Assembly (NCBI RefSeq): GCF_030053155.1
Contig: NZ_CP125643.1
Coordinates: 1 to 64,000, forward strand
Length of the DNA: 64,000 nucleotides
Origin: Rhizobium sp. BT03
GTDB lineage: Bacteria > Pseudomonadota > Alphaproteobacteria > Rhizobiales > Rhizobiaceae
Direction: 5' to 3'
In this document: one piece after another, positions 1-8,551 of the stretch
Numbering within the stretch: the first letter of the stretch is position 1
Layout of the letters: the number at the start of each line of letters is the position of its first letter
Program-made: the position numbers and the translations under genes
Notes under the pieces: generated by a model
What the model was told of the DNA's origin: nothing
The model's input: the letters and a program-made list of their open reading frames with translations, nothing else
The model's database searches: none

Positions 1-1173
1 GTGACGCGCTTTCAAACCGAAATCGAAGTCGCTCCGGTGCTGCAGTGTGGCCCCCACCTCCACCTGTTGATCGAGCCTGACGCATTTTACACCCATCTGT
101 TCTCCCTGATGGGACTTCGCGCGCATGGCAGGACATCCTATATCTCCTACGCTTGCTCGACAGTGAAGTTCGTAGAACGCGGTCGCAAGGGTCCGGCCTG
201 GCTCCACGTCGATGGCGATGCAGTCAATGTCTTCGGCCTGTCGCGCAGCAAAATGATCCCCTACAGCATTCTTGGCAGAAACGGCTGCTACAGATTCCAT
301 CTTCAAAACGTCGACAGGCCCGGTGATGACTCGGAGGCAATTTCCTACTTGCGAGACCTTTTGCCTCTTGGCGAATTCCAGTCGGCGGCAGAGGCGATCA
401 AAGCGGCAAATCTTTGCCTCTGGAAGCGGTATTCTGAGAGCCAGGTGGACTTTCTTCAGCTTGATGATAGCGACGTTGCCGATCTGGTCGCGGACCACCT
501 TTCCGATGGCCGGTCCTGGCTGCGAGCCTCGTTGATCGAGGACCGAGCATTCGCGATGCGCCTCATCCATTTCATCGATCAACTCGCTGACACGGCTTGG
601 CGAGGCTGGCTGAAAAACTCGACGCATTTTTTCTGGGGCTGCATTGAAGGGCGGCTTTTTCCACTTTGGCTGGATGGCAGGGTCCTCCGGTCGAAGGAGA
701 CAGATGATGTCTGTGTTGAATTCTCGCCGCCAAGTCTTGTGGAGGCCCTGAGAACTGGCCGGATCGTTCCGAACCTTCTGCTGATGTTCATCGTAACGTC
801 GATCCTGCCTGGCGTGCGTGTCCTGGGTGGAAGTCGGCATACGATCTATTATCCGTTGATGCGCTGGGCATTCTGCGAGGCGTTGAGGAACAACCATCGT
901 GACACACAGCTTCTCAACGCACTGTCAAAGGACGAACGGCCGGGGGTTTGGGGCCATCGCATCATCTCCTCGCCGTGCGAGCCATTTTCGCTGTTGAATG
1001 CTTTTAGCCGTGGGGGAATTGAAACGCTTCTCGGGCAGTTCGGCAAGATGAGCATTATCGACGCTTGCGGGCCCCTTTCCAGCTTCACCCAGGACCCCCT
1101 ATGGGCGGAGCTTGCGGTAGCCTATTCCTCCGGGAGAGTGGGCAGACAATCCTCGCAATGGGCGTTCCGCTGA
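1..1173 (+). CDS. Hypothetical protein (390 aa, possibly truncated at window edge)
   Basis: The reading frame opens with GTG at the very first base, so the true start may lie outside the window. I do not recognise the family. The protein is soluble-looking, rich in W, F and R, with no signal peptide, no clear membrane segment and no familiar catalytic motif. Its base composition and codon use look coding along the full length, and other frames are broken by stops. The next gene in the same direction, an XRE regulator, begins about 380 bp downstream after a hairpin-rich stretch, so the two are probably separate transcription units. Function unknown. Confidence 0.6.
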   Translation: MTRFQTEIEVAPVLQCGPHLHLLIEPDAFYTHLFSLMGLRAHGRTSYISYACSTVKFVERGRKGPAWLHVDGDAVNVFGLSRSKMIPYSILGRNGCYRFHLQNVDRPGDDSEAISYLRDLLPLGEFQSAAEAIKAANLCLWKRYSESQVDFLQLDDSDVADLVADHLSDGRSWLRASLIEDRAFAMRLIHFIDQLADTAWRGWLKNSTHFFWGCIEGRLFPLWLDGRVLRSKETDDVCVEFSPPSLVEALRTGRIVPNLLLMFIVTSILPGVRVLGGSRHTIYYPLMRWAFCEALRNNHRDTQLLNALSKDERPGVWGHRIISSPCEPFSLLNAFSRGGIETLLGQFGKMSIIDACGPLSSFTQDPLWAELAVAYSSGRVGRQSSQWAFR

Positions 1174-1321
1174 TCGCACCTCCTTTGATTTTCTGACCAC
1201 TTTACCGCCCGAAGCGTGACCTCTCGCTTTTGAGACAAGTGTCCGCGCGTAAAGCGAAGCTATTGAATCTTGTAAAGAATTCGGTTGCGCGGCGGGCGGA
1301 TTTCAACTAAGTTTGGCAGCG

Positions 1322-1445
1322 AGGCAGTACGCGCTGCCTTGGGGATTAGAACCCCCTACGAGCGGTTGGTGCCGGCCGATTCGGCACCACACTCCTTGAC
1401 CTTCGGTCGAGGAGCCTGTGGCGTATGTCCAGGTTCCTCGGAACT
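1322..1445 (+). ncRNA. Candidate structured RNA (run of hairpins)
   Basis: Consecutive stem-loops can be written by hand: AGGCAG/CTGCCT (1322-1339), GGGG/CCCC (1341-1355), GGTGCCG/CGGCACC with a 7-nt loop (1368-1388), CTCCTTGACC/GGTCGAGGAG with a UUC loop and one G-U pair (1392-1414), and GTTCC/GGAAC (about 1433-1444). No convincing protein frame covers the region. It lies upstream of the XRE regulator gene, so it could be a 5' leader or an independent small RNA. The strand is assumed from that neighbour. No known RNA family was recognised. Confidence 0.35.
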
Positions 1446-1553
1446 AAAGGCCATAGGGCCGTCTCGTACGGTGTTCTAACTCCCCGATCAGTGGGTTGAG
1501 CGAGTTATTCCGCGGGGGCGCACCGCGTGAAACTCGCCATCGGGGTGACCACC

Positions 1554-2039
1554 ATGAAGCGCCATGCAGCAGCCCAGGTCCGGACTTCGAGGCCTGCGCA
1601 AGCCGAACTGTCGAATGTTGCACGCGAGTCGGTGCATCCGGTCGATCGGCATGTCGGACAGCAAATCCGTATCCGTCGAATGCAGTCGAATGTATCCTTA
1701 GGGGATCTTGGCGCCGGCATCGGGGTGAGCTTGCAGCAGGTGCAAAAATATGAAAGCGGCAAGAACCGCGTCAGCGCTTCGATGCTCTACGAGCTTGCCA
1801 ATTGCCTCAAGATCCCTGTTTCGAGGTTTTTCGAGGGCCTTCCAGATCCCGAAACCCTTCAGGGCCAGCAATTCATAACAGAGATCGATGAGAAGATTGC
1901 CTACATTTCCACGGCGGAGGGACGGCGTCTGATAGACGACGTTTTGCTCCTTTCCCCGCGTGTGCGCAGCCGGGTCGTTGCCCTCGTCAGCTCGATTGTC
2001 GATGAAGAGATGGAAGAACACAAGGACGTTTCCCCATGA
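1554..2039 (+). CDS. XRE/Cro-C1-type transcriptional regulator
   Basis: A predicted DNA-binding regulator of 161 aa. An N-terminal helix-turn-helix of the lambda-repressor type (about residues 30-85) shows the typical Q-x-R-I-R-R opening, a G-x-S-L-x-Q-V-Q-K-Y-E-x-G-x-N-R core, and S-x-M-L-Y-E-L-A after it. The C-terminal part is helical and acidic. This arrangement is common in rhizobial single-domain repressors. I chose the ATG; an in-frame GTG 27 bp upstream would add nine residues that are not typical of the family. The targets cannot be read from the sequence. Confidence 0.85.
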   Translation: MKRHAAAQVRTSRPAQAELSNVARESVHPVDRHVGQQIRIRRMQSNVSLGDLGAGIGVSLQQVQKYESGKNRVSASMLYELANCLKIPVSRFFEGLPDPETLQGQQFITEIDEKIAYISTAEGRRLIDDVLLLSPRVRSRVVALVSSIVDEEMEEHKDVSP

Positions 2040-2106
2040 AAAGACAACAAGAGCGCGGCCCCAAATTGGTCAGCGTTCGTAAAGTTCTCGTCGCATACTT
2101 CAGGTT

Positions 2107-3342
2107 CTAAAAAGCGATCTGGCCAACGTTCTTCTCTCGGTCAAGCACAGTGCCAAAACCGGCACTGCGGTCGGCAAGATCGTCAAGGATGTCTGCCGCC
2201 ACTCTGCCATCGGCGAGCACAGGGAAGGGGAGGCGATCGCGTGCAGGATTCGATAATGCGTCGGTTCCACCGATCACAATCGGACGCAAGCGTACATTTT
2301 CCAGCTGTCCGCTAGATCCAAAATTGCAGGTCGCGATGACGCTCCTCCACACTTCCGGCGGGCTCCATTCCTGTTCGTCCTTTTCCGTATGGAAGAGGAA
2401 GTTGCCAAGGCCGTAGAAAATTGGCGTACTGCGATATATCTCAGCCGCTTGAAGGACCGGAGCGCCATGGCTGACAAAGAGGCCAGCGCCCGCGTTCACG
2501 CAATCGTGCGCGAATTCCCGGACCCAGGCGGGGACTTGTTGCCAGTTCGGCTCCCAATGGTGATGATGCAAATACACGATGACGAATGTGTCGCGGCCCG
2601 CTTCTTCCGCAATCGCGGAAAGGTGAGCCCAGGCGCTGTGCCGGTCCACCACAATGCGGCGAGCTGTCTCTTCTGATCTGCAAAACACGGTTCCGTAGAA
2701 ATCGATTTCGTCTTGGCCATGAAGATCAGGCGGATCTTCCGGCTGGGCATAATTCGCGCGCTCCAAGGGCGAACTTAGAAGACGCTCCTGGATGGAGCGA
2801 AGCAAGTCGAATGTTCCCGCTTCCAAGTCAAATACCCTGGAGACTTTCAGACTATTGATGCCGGGCCTTGCTATCCTGCCCGCAGTTGCGTCCTCAGCGT
2901 ACATGAAAGACGGGCCTGGCCCAGCGTCCATGGCAATCAGCGCAACATTTCGGGATCCGAACGTCATTTTCTGTGCGGTGGAAGCGTGATGCTTGTTGTG
3001 GCCGATGCCGGCATGCAGGAAATTGTGTGCCGCAACCTCCTCCAGCGTCGAGAGGATCCCCGGCGGTCCAAGATCGAAAGCATGGTTGTTTGCCAGAGCC
3101 AGGCTATTGAAACCGAGCTCCTTCAAGGCCGCCAAGACATCCGGCGCTGCAGCGCCGAAATAGCTGCCTTTGAGCGGCCATCCACCATGACGACCATAGA
3201 TAGTCGTCTCGAGATTGGTGAAGGCAACATCGCTTGCTTTGAGGACCTCGGCGATCTCAGCGAGCCGTGGATCGCCGATCGCTCGAAGATCATGACGGAT
3301 GAGCGACTGGCCGGTGACAGCAATGGAAAAGGGTGCGGACAT
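2107..3342 (-). CDS. CapA-family protein (metallophosphoesterase-like)
   Basis: A 411-aa protein of the CapA/PgsA family (bacterial SGNH/metallophosphatase-type domain, first known from poly-gamma-glutamate capsule synthesis). Family marks are the opening I-A-V-T-G-Q-S-L block, N-L-E-T-T-I, the S-L-A-N-N-H-A-F-D motif, Y-L-H-H-H-H-W-E, and V-S-H-G-A-P followed by G-L-G-N-F-L-F. No signal peptide is visible. The ATG used here matches the family start; a longer frame begins 39 bp upstream. It is the last gene of the amino-acid/opine-type transport operon (82 bp after the binding-protein gene), so it may act on a substrate brought in by that transporter rather than on a capsule; that role is inference. 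Confidence 0.8.
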   Translation of the reverse strand: MSAPFSIAVTGQSLIRHDLRAIGDPRLAEIAEVLKASDVAFTNLETTIYGRHGGWPLKGSYFGAAAPDVLAALKELGFNSLALANNHAFDLGPPGILSTLEEVAAHNFLHAGIGHNKHHASTAQKMTFGSRNVALIAMDAGPGPSFMYAEDATAGRIARPGINSLKVSRVFDLEAGTFDLLRSIQERLLSSPLERANYAQPEDPPDLHGQDEIDFYGTVFCRSEETARRIVVDRHSAWAHLSAIAEEAGRDTFVIVYLHHHHWEPNWQQVPAWVREFAHDCVNAGAGLFVSHGAPVLQAAEIYRSTPIFYGLGNFLFHTEKDEQEWSPPEVWRSVIATCNFGSSGQLENVRLRPIVIGGTDALSNPARDRLPFPVLADGRVAADILDDLADRSAGFGTVLDREKNVGQIAF

Positions 3343-3423
3343 ATGGTCTACCTTCGATCTTTGGGACTGCCGACTGCTCACGCGCTATGGCTTCGGGGGA
3401 AATGCGTGTCGTAGAGCCAGTGT

Positions 3424-4266
3424 CTAGTTCGATGTCTGCGGCGAAACATCGATCTTGAACCATTGCTCGCTCAGCCGCTTCAGGGTTCCGTCGCTCGTGG
3501 CGGCCTCGATGGCGCTGTCGAATGCCGCAACCAGTTCGCCGTCGTCTTGCCGAAGTCCGACGCCGACACCCGGGCCCCAGAGGCCACCGGAGAGCTGGGG
3601 GCCGTAGAGCGTTGCAATGCCGCCATCCGTGCTGTCGAGGAAGGCTTTCCAGGTGAAATAGTCGGCAAGGCCGCCATCGATGCGCTCAGCTACGAGATCG
3701 AGATGCATGTTGTCCTGGGAATCGTAGCTCCTGATCGTCGCGACCTTTCCGAACAGTTCATTGAGCACCGCTTCCGAATTCGATGATCGCAATACGCCTA
3801 AAGTTCTGCCGTTGAGAGCGGCTCGAAGCTCCTCGATCTTTGCCTGCTTTTCAGGATCGATAGTTGTGAGGTCGAGCTCGGCCGACGTATCCGTGGGCGG
3901 AAGATCGAGATCTTTGAGTATGACGAGTTGGTTGAAACCTCCGGCGTAGGGCTTGGAAAAAGCGATCGATTTCTTCCGCTTCTCAGTTATCGCCATCCCC
4001 GACATGATGGCATCGAACTTTCCAACGGTGAGCGCCGGTATGATTCCGTCCCAGTCCTGAGGCACGAAAGTGCACTCGAACTTCATCCTCCGGCAAAGAT
4101 CGCGGCCGACGTCGATGTCAAAGCCGGCGAGCTCCCCTTGGGGGGTGATGGCATTCCAGGGCGGCGAAGCACCTTCAGAGGCGATTGTCAGTGTCTTCCT
4201 GTCCATTGCTCCCGCGTTGTTGGCGCAGACGACAAGAGACAGGGCAAGCAGAAGTGTTCGTTTCAC
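3424..4266 (-). CDS. ABC transporter substrate-binding protein (opine/basic amino acid type)
   Basis: A periplasmic solute-binding protein of 280 aa with a clear Sec signal peptide: K-R, a hydrophobic stretch, then a likely signal peptidase I site after A-N-N-A-G-A. The mature part has the family-3 amino-acid-binding signature: a G-x-x-P-P-W-N segment, F-D-I-D-V-G-x-D-L, the D-x-I-x-S-G-M-x-I-T-x-x-R block, and a C-terminal L-S-E-Q-W-F-x-I-D-V. It resembles the nopaline/octopine and lysine/arginine/ornithine binding proteins. It sits downstream of two permease genes in the same operon. The exact ligand cannot be assigned. Confidence 0.9.
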   Translation of the reverse strand: MKRTLLLALSLVVCANNAGAMDRKTLTIASEGASPPWNAITPQGELAGFDIDVGRDLCRRMKFECTFVPQDWDGIIPALTVGKFDAIMSGMAITEKRKKSIAFSKPYAGGFNQLVILKDLDLPPTDTSAELDLTTIDPEKQAKIEELRAALNGRTLGVLRSSNSEAVLNELFGKVATIRSYDSQDNMHLDLVAERIDGGLADYFTWKAFLDSTDGGIATLYGPQLSGGLWGPGVGVGLRQDDGELVAAFDSAIEAATSDGTLKRLSEQWFKIDVSPQTSN

Positions 4267-4323
4267 GACGATGTTCCTTTCATTGCTGAGTTTGATTGTT
4301 GGCGTCCGGGATGTGGGCTGGCG

Positions 4324-5073
4324 TCAAGTTTCAGCCGAGGCGAGAGGCGGCTTTCCGTTCGCTCTTCGAGGTACAGGTTGCGCCGGCGGTGGACGGTTTG
4401 CCGTCGGCGTCCAACGCGTCTCCAGCATCTGGAAACCTTGCGTGATCAAGAGGGTAAGCAGCAGATAGAAAGCCCCCGCGGCAATGAAGACCTCGTATGG
4501 GGCGAATGTCTCCGACACCAGCTGTCGGGCGAGCCCGGTCACTTCAAGCAGCGTGATGGTGCTTGCAAGGGAGCTTGCCTTCAGCATTCCAACCACCTCA
4601 TTTGCATAGGCGGGAAGAGCGATCCTGAGGGTCAAAGGGAACACGATAAGACTGGCAGTGTGGAAACGGGAAAGGCCCAAGGCTTTGGCCGCTTCAATCT
4701 GCCCACGCGGGACCGCCTGGATCCCGCCGCGCAGAACTTCTGTCGTATGGGCGGCGCTGTTCAGGGTGAAAGCAATGAAGGCGCACCAGAACGGCTCTCG
4801 CATCACGGCCCATAGAAAGCTTTGGCGGACGAGGGGAAGCTGGCCAATCCCGTAGTAAATCAGGAAAAGCTGAACCAGAAGTGGCGTGCCGCGGAACGCA
4901 TAGGTATATGCCAGCACGGACGCGGAAGCCCACGGATTTGATGATGCCCGTAGGAAGGCGAGCGGGACCGAGACGGCGAAGCCTGCGGCAAGCGATGCGA
5001 ATGTCAGAACCAGAGTGAGAAGAAGGCCGCGGGGAAGGGTGAGAAACGCTTCAAGCGCGATGGTCATGCTCAT
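4324..5073 (-). CDS. ABC transporter permease (His/Glu/Gln/Arg/opine family)
   Basis: Inner-membrane permease of 249 aa with several hydrophobic helices and the HEQRO-family signature R-G-T-P-L-L-V-Q-L-F-L-I-Y-Y-G. The cytoplasmic EAA loop (E-A-A-K-A-L-G-L-S near residue 130) is where the missing ATPase would dock. It resembles OccM/NocM and HisM-type subunits. The gene starts 4 bp after the upstream permease ends, so the two are translated together and probably form a heterodimer. The basic, proline-rich tail after the last helix is longer than usual. Confidence 0.9.
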   Translation of the reverse strand: MSMTIALEAFLTLPRGLLLTLVLTFASLAAGFAVSVPLAFLRASSNPWASASVLAYTYAFRGTPLLVQLFLIYYGIGQLPLVRQSFLWAVMREPFWCAFIAFTLNSAAHTTEVLRGGIQAVPRGQIEAAKALGLSRFHTASLIVFPLTLRIALPAYANEVVGMLKASSLASTITLLEVTGLARQLVSETFAPYEVFIAAGAFYLLLTLLITQGFQMLETRWTPTANRPPPAQPVPRRANGKPPLASAET

Positions 5074-5077
5074 TGCC

Positions 5078-5773
5078 TCAACCTTTCATCGCCGGGAGCG
5101 AATAGCGGCGCTCCAATAACCGGAACGAAAGAAGCGACAGGCTTGTGAGGGCGAGGTAGATTGCAGACGCTGCGAGATAGAAGGGGAGTGGAGCGCGCAG
5201 TGAGCCTGCGCCTATATAGGCGACGCGCATGACATCCGTCAGCCCGACGACGGAAATCAGCGATGTATCCTTTATCAAGGAGATGCAGAGGTTACAGAAT
5301 GCCGGCAGAGCGATCGGGATCATCTGGGGAATGATGATCAGAAACCAAATCTGCGAGTTCGAAAGCCCGAGCGCTGCTGCAGCCTCTCGTTGGCCTGGTG
5401 CAACCGCGTTGATCGCACCACGGAATATTTCCGCGGCGTACCCACTGAACACGACGGTCAGTGCCGCGACACCGGCCGCAAATGCATTAATCTCGATGTA
5501 GCCACCGGCAATCGCGCTCAAAAGGGCGGTTCCGCCGAAATACGTTAGGAGGATGATCAGAAGTTCCGGAACACCCCGGATGATGCCCGTGTAGGCCCGC
5601 ATGCACGATGAAACCGACTTGCGGGTCGAGTTGCGGAGAACGGCAATAAGCAAACCTAATAGGGTCCCGAAAGCGCAGCTCAAGGCAAACACTAAAAGTG
5701 TATTCTTCAATCCAGATAAAAATTGATCTACAAATGCGTACAATGCAAGTCTCCAATATTCTTGCGAGCGCAC
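5078..5773 (-). CDS. ABC transporter permease (HisQ/OccQ-like)
   Basis: First gene of the transport operon, 231 aa. It has about five transmembrane helices, the R-G-V-P-E-L-L-I-I-L-L-T-Y-F-G signature of the polar amino-acid permease family, and the EAA loop G-Q-R-E-A-A-A-A-L-G-L-S. It is the partner of the permease that follows immediately. Its start faces the LysR gene across a 212-bp divergent intergenic region that contains the operator-like palindrome, suggesting inducer-dependent control from that side. Confidence 0.9.
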   Translation of the reverse strand: MRSQEYWRLALYAFVDQFLSGLKNTLLVFALSCAFGTLLGLLIAVLRNSTRKSVSSCMRAYTGIIRGVPELLIILLTYFGGTALLSAIAGGYIEINAFAAGVAALTVVFSGYAAEIFRGAINAVAPGQREAAAALGLSNSQIWFLIIIPQMIPIALPAFCNLCISLIKDTSLISVVGLTDVMRVAYIGAGSLRAPLPFYLAASAIYLALTSLSLLSFRLLERRYSLPAMKG

Positions 5774-5933
5774 CGAAATCGGAAAGGTATTCTCCCGACA
5801 TATACTAAGAGCTTGCCGAGATTTAACCGAGGGTAGATTGGATTTATTAGCTTAACCAGCGCTCTAAGTTCGCCGTATTTCAAAAATATACTTTGACTTG
5901 CCGTCGTCAATTTATAAGATTCAGGAAGTTTCA

Positions 5934-5948
5934 ATAAGCGCTACTTAT
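5934..5948. promoter_or_regulatory. LysR-type operator, ATAA-N7-TTAT
   Basis: The palindrome ATAA-GCGCTAC-TTAT lies in the divergent region between the permease gene and the LysR gene, 38 bp before the LysR start codon. ATAA-N7-TTAT is the core recognition motif described for OccR/NocR-type regulators. Position and symmetry fit an autoregulatory and activator site. Binding by this particular LysR is inferred. Confidence 0.6.
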
Positions 5949-5985
5949 GAGGCGCGTCGCTCGACCACGATTGAGATTCCCGGCC

Positions 5986-6897
5986 ATGGAAATCACCGAA
6001 TCCGGAGTGAAGATCCGCCACCTTCAAATATTGCGGGAGGTTATGCGCGCCGGCTCGGAAAGGCTCGCAGCGCAGATGTTGCGAATAACCCAGCCGGCGG
6101 TCAGCCAAAACATCAAGCAGCTAGAGGAGACTGTCGGCTTCGCGCTCTTCCGCCGGGAAAACAACAGGTTGATACCAACCGTCAAGGCATGGGAATTTCT
6201 ACGCACAATCGATGCGGCGTTCGCCGGACTTGATCGGATTGGGCCCTCAATCGACTTCCTGCGGAACAATGATACTCGAATGATCGGCATCGCAGCGCCA
6301 AGTGCTTTCTCCTTTGCCACTTTGCCGAAGGTGGTCAAAGGGATCCGGGAGAGGAGCCGCTCTTACGCTGTCCAGGTGAAAACAGGAACGTATCAGCAGA
6401 TCGCAGATCACGTGTTAAGCGGCCGCTCGGATCTTGGCATCTCCCGATTGCCTCTTGACGAGCGCATCCTTGATTGGATGCCGGTCGGCTCGGCCACCAA
6501 CGTATGTCTTTTTCCGGCCAACCATCGATTTGCGGCACAGCAGCTTGTCACTGCCGAAGATCTTGCTAGTGAGGCGATCATCGATATCGACCCGCAAATT
6601 GCCTCTCACCAAATGAGCGTCAATGCCCTTCGATATATGGGAACCGCTCCTGACATCGCCGTGGAATATGACGCCAATGGCCATGACATTGGCTATGTCA
6701 TGGCAGGGATCGGCGTTTCGATTACGAACGAGATCATTGCGAGCGAATATGCTGAATTCGACGTTGCATTCCGCGAATTTCAGCCAGGGGCAACATATCA
6801 CTACGTCGTCGTTTGGCAAAAAGATCGAAAGCTGAGTGATAGCCTAAGATTTGCATTGGAAGAGATAGTCGCGGCTTTGACAGATCGGGCTGCTTGA
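5986..6897 (+). CDS. LysR-family regulator, OccR/NocR-like
   Basis: A 303-aa LysR-type transcription factor. The N-terminal winged helix-turn-helix (residues 8-65) reads L-R-E-V-M-R-A-G-S..A-A-Q-M-L-R-I-T-Q-P-A-V-S-Q-x-I-K-Q-L-E, followed by the linker helix and a periplasmic-binding-protein-like effector domain to the end. It is transcribed divergently from the ABC uptake operon, the standard layout for opine regulators of this family, and the intergenic region holds a matching palindrome. I chose the second ATG; the frame is open 39 bp further up, but those residues are not family-like and overlap the operator. The inducer is unknown. Confidence 0.88.
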   Translation: MEITESGVKIRHLQILREVMRAGSERLAAQMLRITQPAVSQNIKQLEETVGFALFRRENNRLIPTVKAWEFLRTIDAAFAGLDRIGPSIDFLRNNDTRMIGIAAPSAFSFATLPKVVKGIRERSRSYAVQVKTGTYQQIADHVLSGRSDLGISRLPLDERILDWMPVGSATNVCLFPANHRFAAQQLVTAEDLASEAIIDIDPQIASHQMSVNALRYMGTAPDIAVEYDANGHDIGYVMAGIGVSITNEIIASEYAEFDVAFREFQPGATYHYVVVWQKDRKLSDSLRFALEEIVAALTDRAA

Positions 6898-7137
6898 CGA
6901 TCGCATCGAGGTATGACCCTCGCACCGTAAAACAGATGTTGCGAGTTCATGCTGAACCGCGAGTTGTGCGCGTAAGCTTAGAGCGGGATGATTTAGGTAG
7001 ACCCGTGAGAAGGATTCCCTATGACGCAAGTCAGATTCATCCTTCTGGCCGGTCAGGAGGCTGAGCTGGATGGCGAGACCTGTTTCGAATAACCGCGAGA
7101 AGTTGTAGAAGCGGTGATACAGGAGGGGTGTGGTGCC

Positions 7138-7268
7138 GGGCGGCGTCCAAGCGCTTCCGCATTGGCATCAGCATCGCGATCGATTGGGTGCGGCGCGTGA
7201 CGCGACGGACAGCGCAGCCCGGCAGGATGAGTAGCCACAAGCCGCGAACGGCGGTGGCTTACCTAAGC
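7138..7268 (+). pseudogene. IS630-family transposase remnant
   Basis: A short frame without a start codon reads A-A-S-K-R-F-R-I-G-I-S-I-A-I-D-W-V, then R-M-S-S-H-K-P-R, which is the helix-turn-helix linker of IS630-type transposases (A-A-K-R-F-x-I-G-x-x-T-A-x-x-W-V ... G-x-K-P-R). It is cut off on both sides. The flanks (6898-7137 and 7269-7819) hold no gene I can support. Confidence 0.5.
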
Positions 7269-7625
7269 CACCGAGCAGATAGTTGCACCATATCGTAGAA
7301 GAACATCGCGACAATCGGAACTGCGTCGGTTGGCAGAAGCGGACCGGTTGTTTGTGCGATCATTGGTGCCATGTTCTCTTTAAGTGATTCTGCAGTTATC
7401 TTAAAATGGCGGATGACACTTCAATTGGACGCAATATCGACTAGAGCAAATCCTGTTCAATCCGGCTCATATCCAGCAGCCCTGGAGTAGTTTGCGCATT
7501 CTGTCGGCGTGAAGCGGAGCATCAATGCGCCTAGGACGTCCCATAGAGCATCGATCTTTCGTTCCGCGCCCTCCGTGGTTGACTGCGGCCCCTAAACCGG
7601 GACCGCGTGCCGGTGGCGACGGAAG

Positions 7626-7820
7626 CTATGAGATCACATGCTCAATGCGCTCGAGGTGGTGCTGAGGCACGATCTGAAGGGGTTCCTCGGCCGCTGCGAT
7701 TTCCTCGACCGTAAGTCCGGTGGCGATGGCCAGGTCCTCAAGGCTGTAGCCCTTCGCAATCCTGGCTTCGCGGCGACGAGCGGCTGCGGAGGTGTTGTCG
7801 GCGGTAGCAAATTGATCCAT
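7626..7820 (-). CDS. Small helix-turn-helix protein
   Basis: A 64-aa protein whose central part (A-R-I-A-K-G-Y-S-L-E-D-L-A-I-A-T-G-L-T-V) looks like an XRE-type helix-turn-helix, followed by a short acidic tail. The ATG is preceded by GGAG at a six-base spacing; an in-frame TTG 12 bp upstream lies before that ribosome-binding site, so the ATG is preferred. Similar short HTH proteins are common on rhizobial replicons. It could regulate its own or neighbouring genes; no target is visible. Confidence 0.65.
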   Translation of the reverse strand: MDQFATADNTSAAARRREARIAKGYSLEDLAIATGLTVEEIAAAEEPLQIVPQHHLERIEHVIS

Positions 7821-8129
7821 TCCAAACTCCAAATCACGTTGATGTAGCGGCTGAGGGGGATCTGTCCCCGATGGGTTGGCTCCTTCGTGGTGCCGACTCG
7901 GTCAGAGGTTAGCCGCAACCTGCCGAGCCGCTTGGTTTCTCTTCGCAGACGACGCTCTTGCGTGGCTTCCGCCGCGATCTTGTTCTGCGTTCGGATGCCG
8001 AGCGCTCCTGCATTAGCGCTGTTGTTCTAGTCCTGCTTTCTATGACAATCAATCCATGGGTTTGCTCATAGGCACACGACGAGCCGTACCAACTGCCTGG
8101 GAAGAATTGTCCGCTACTGATTAACTGCG

Positions 8130-8251
8130 GTCGCAGATATGCCTTGCGCGATCTCATCGTCGAAGTGAACCATCTCGCCCGAGGCCATGTGCAGCGCGTC
8201 CGCGACATCGCCGAAGCGCGCCTCACCATAACGGAGGCCGGAACTTATTGA
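8130..8251 (+). other. Possible C-terminal gene fragment
   Basis: An open stretch ending at TGA 8249-8251 reads Y-A-L-R-D-L-I-V-E-V-N-H-L-A-R-G-H-V-Q-R-V-R-D-I-A-E-A-R, a plausible helical coding sequence with no start codon in frame nearby. It lies just before the DUF3606 gene. I do not recognise it; it is probably the tail of a decayed gene. Confidence 0.25.
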
Positions 8252-8294
8252 ATCGGCGCCCGTTCGTAAGGACCGACATTAGGAGGATCTCACC

Positions 8295-8471
8295 ATGGCA
8301 ACCACATCCAAAGCCCGCAGCCAGGATCGTGCTCGCGTCGCAGGTGGTCAGGATCACGAGGTGAAGTACGAAGCCCGGAAGGAAGGCATTTCCAAGGAAG
8401 CGGTGAAGAAGACCGTGAAGAACGTAGGCAACAGTCGCAAGAAGGTCGAAGCCGAACTCGACCGGCACTAA
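8295..8471 (+). CDS. DUF3606-like small basic protein
   Basis: A 58-aa, strongly basic and charged protein preceded by a good ribosome-binding site (AGGAGG at 8281-8286, nine bases from the ATG). The core H-E-V-K-Y-E-A-R-K-E-G-I-S-K-E-A-V-K-K-T-V-K-x-V-G-N-S-R-K-K-V-E matches the DUF3606 pattern, found in many small rhizobial proteins. The function of that family is unknown. The complete IS3-family element begins 62 bp downstream and does not interrupt it. Confidence 0.75.
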   Translation: MATTSKARSQDRARVAGGQDHEVKYEARKEGISKEAVKKTVKNVGNSRKKVEAELDRH

Positions 8472-8551
8472 TCCGGGTTGGAGAGTTCAACCGTGAGGGT
8501 CCGCAGCCATAAAGTCAGCGGCGGAAACAGCCGTGACCTTGCCCCCAAGTT

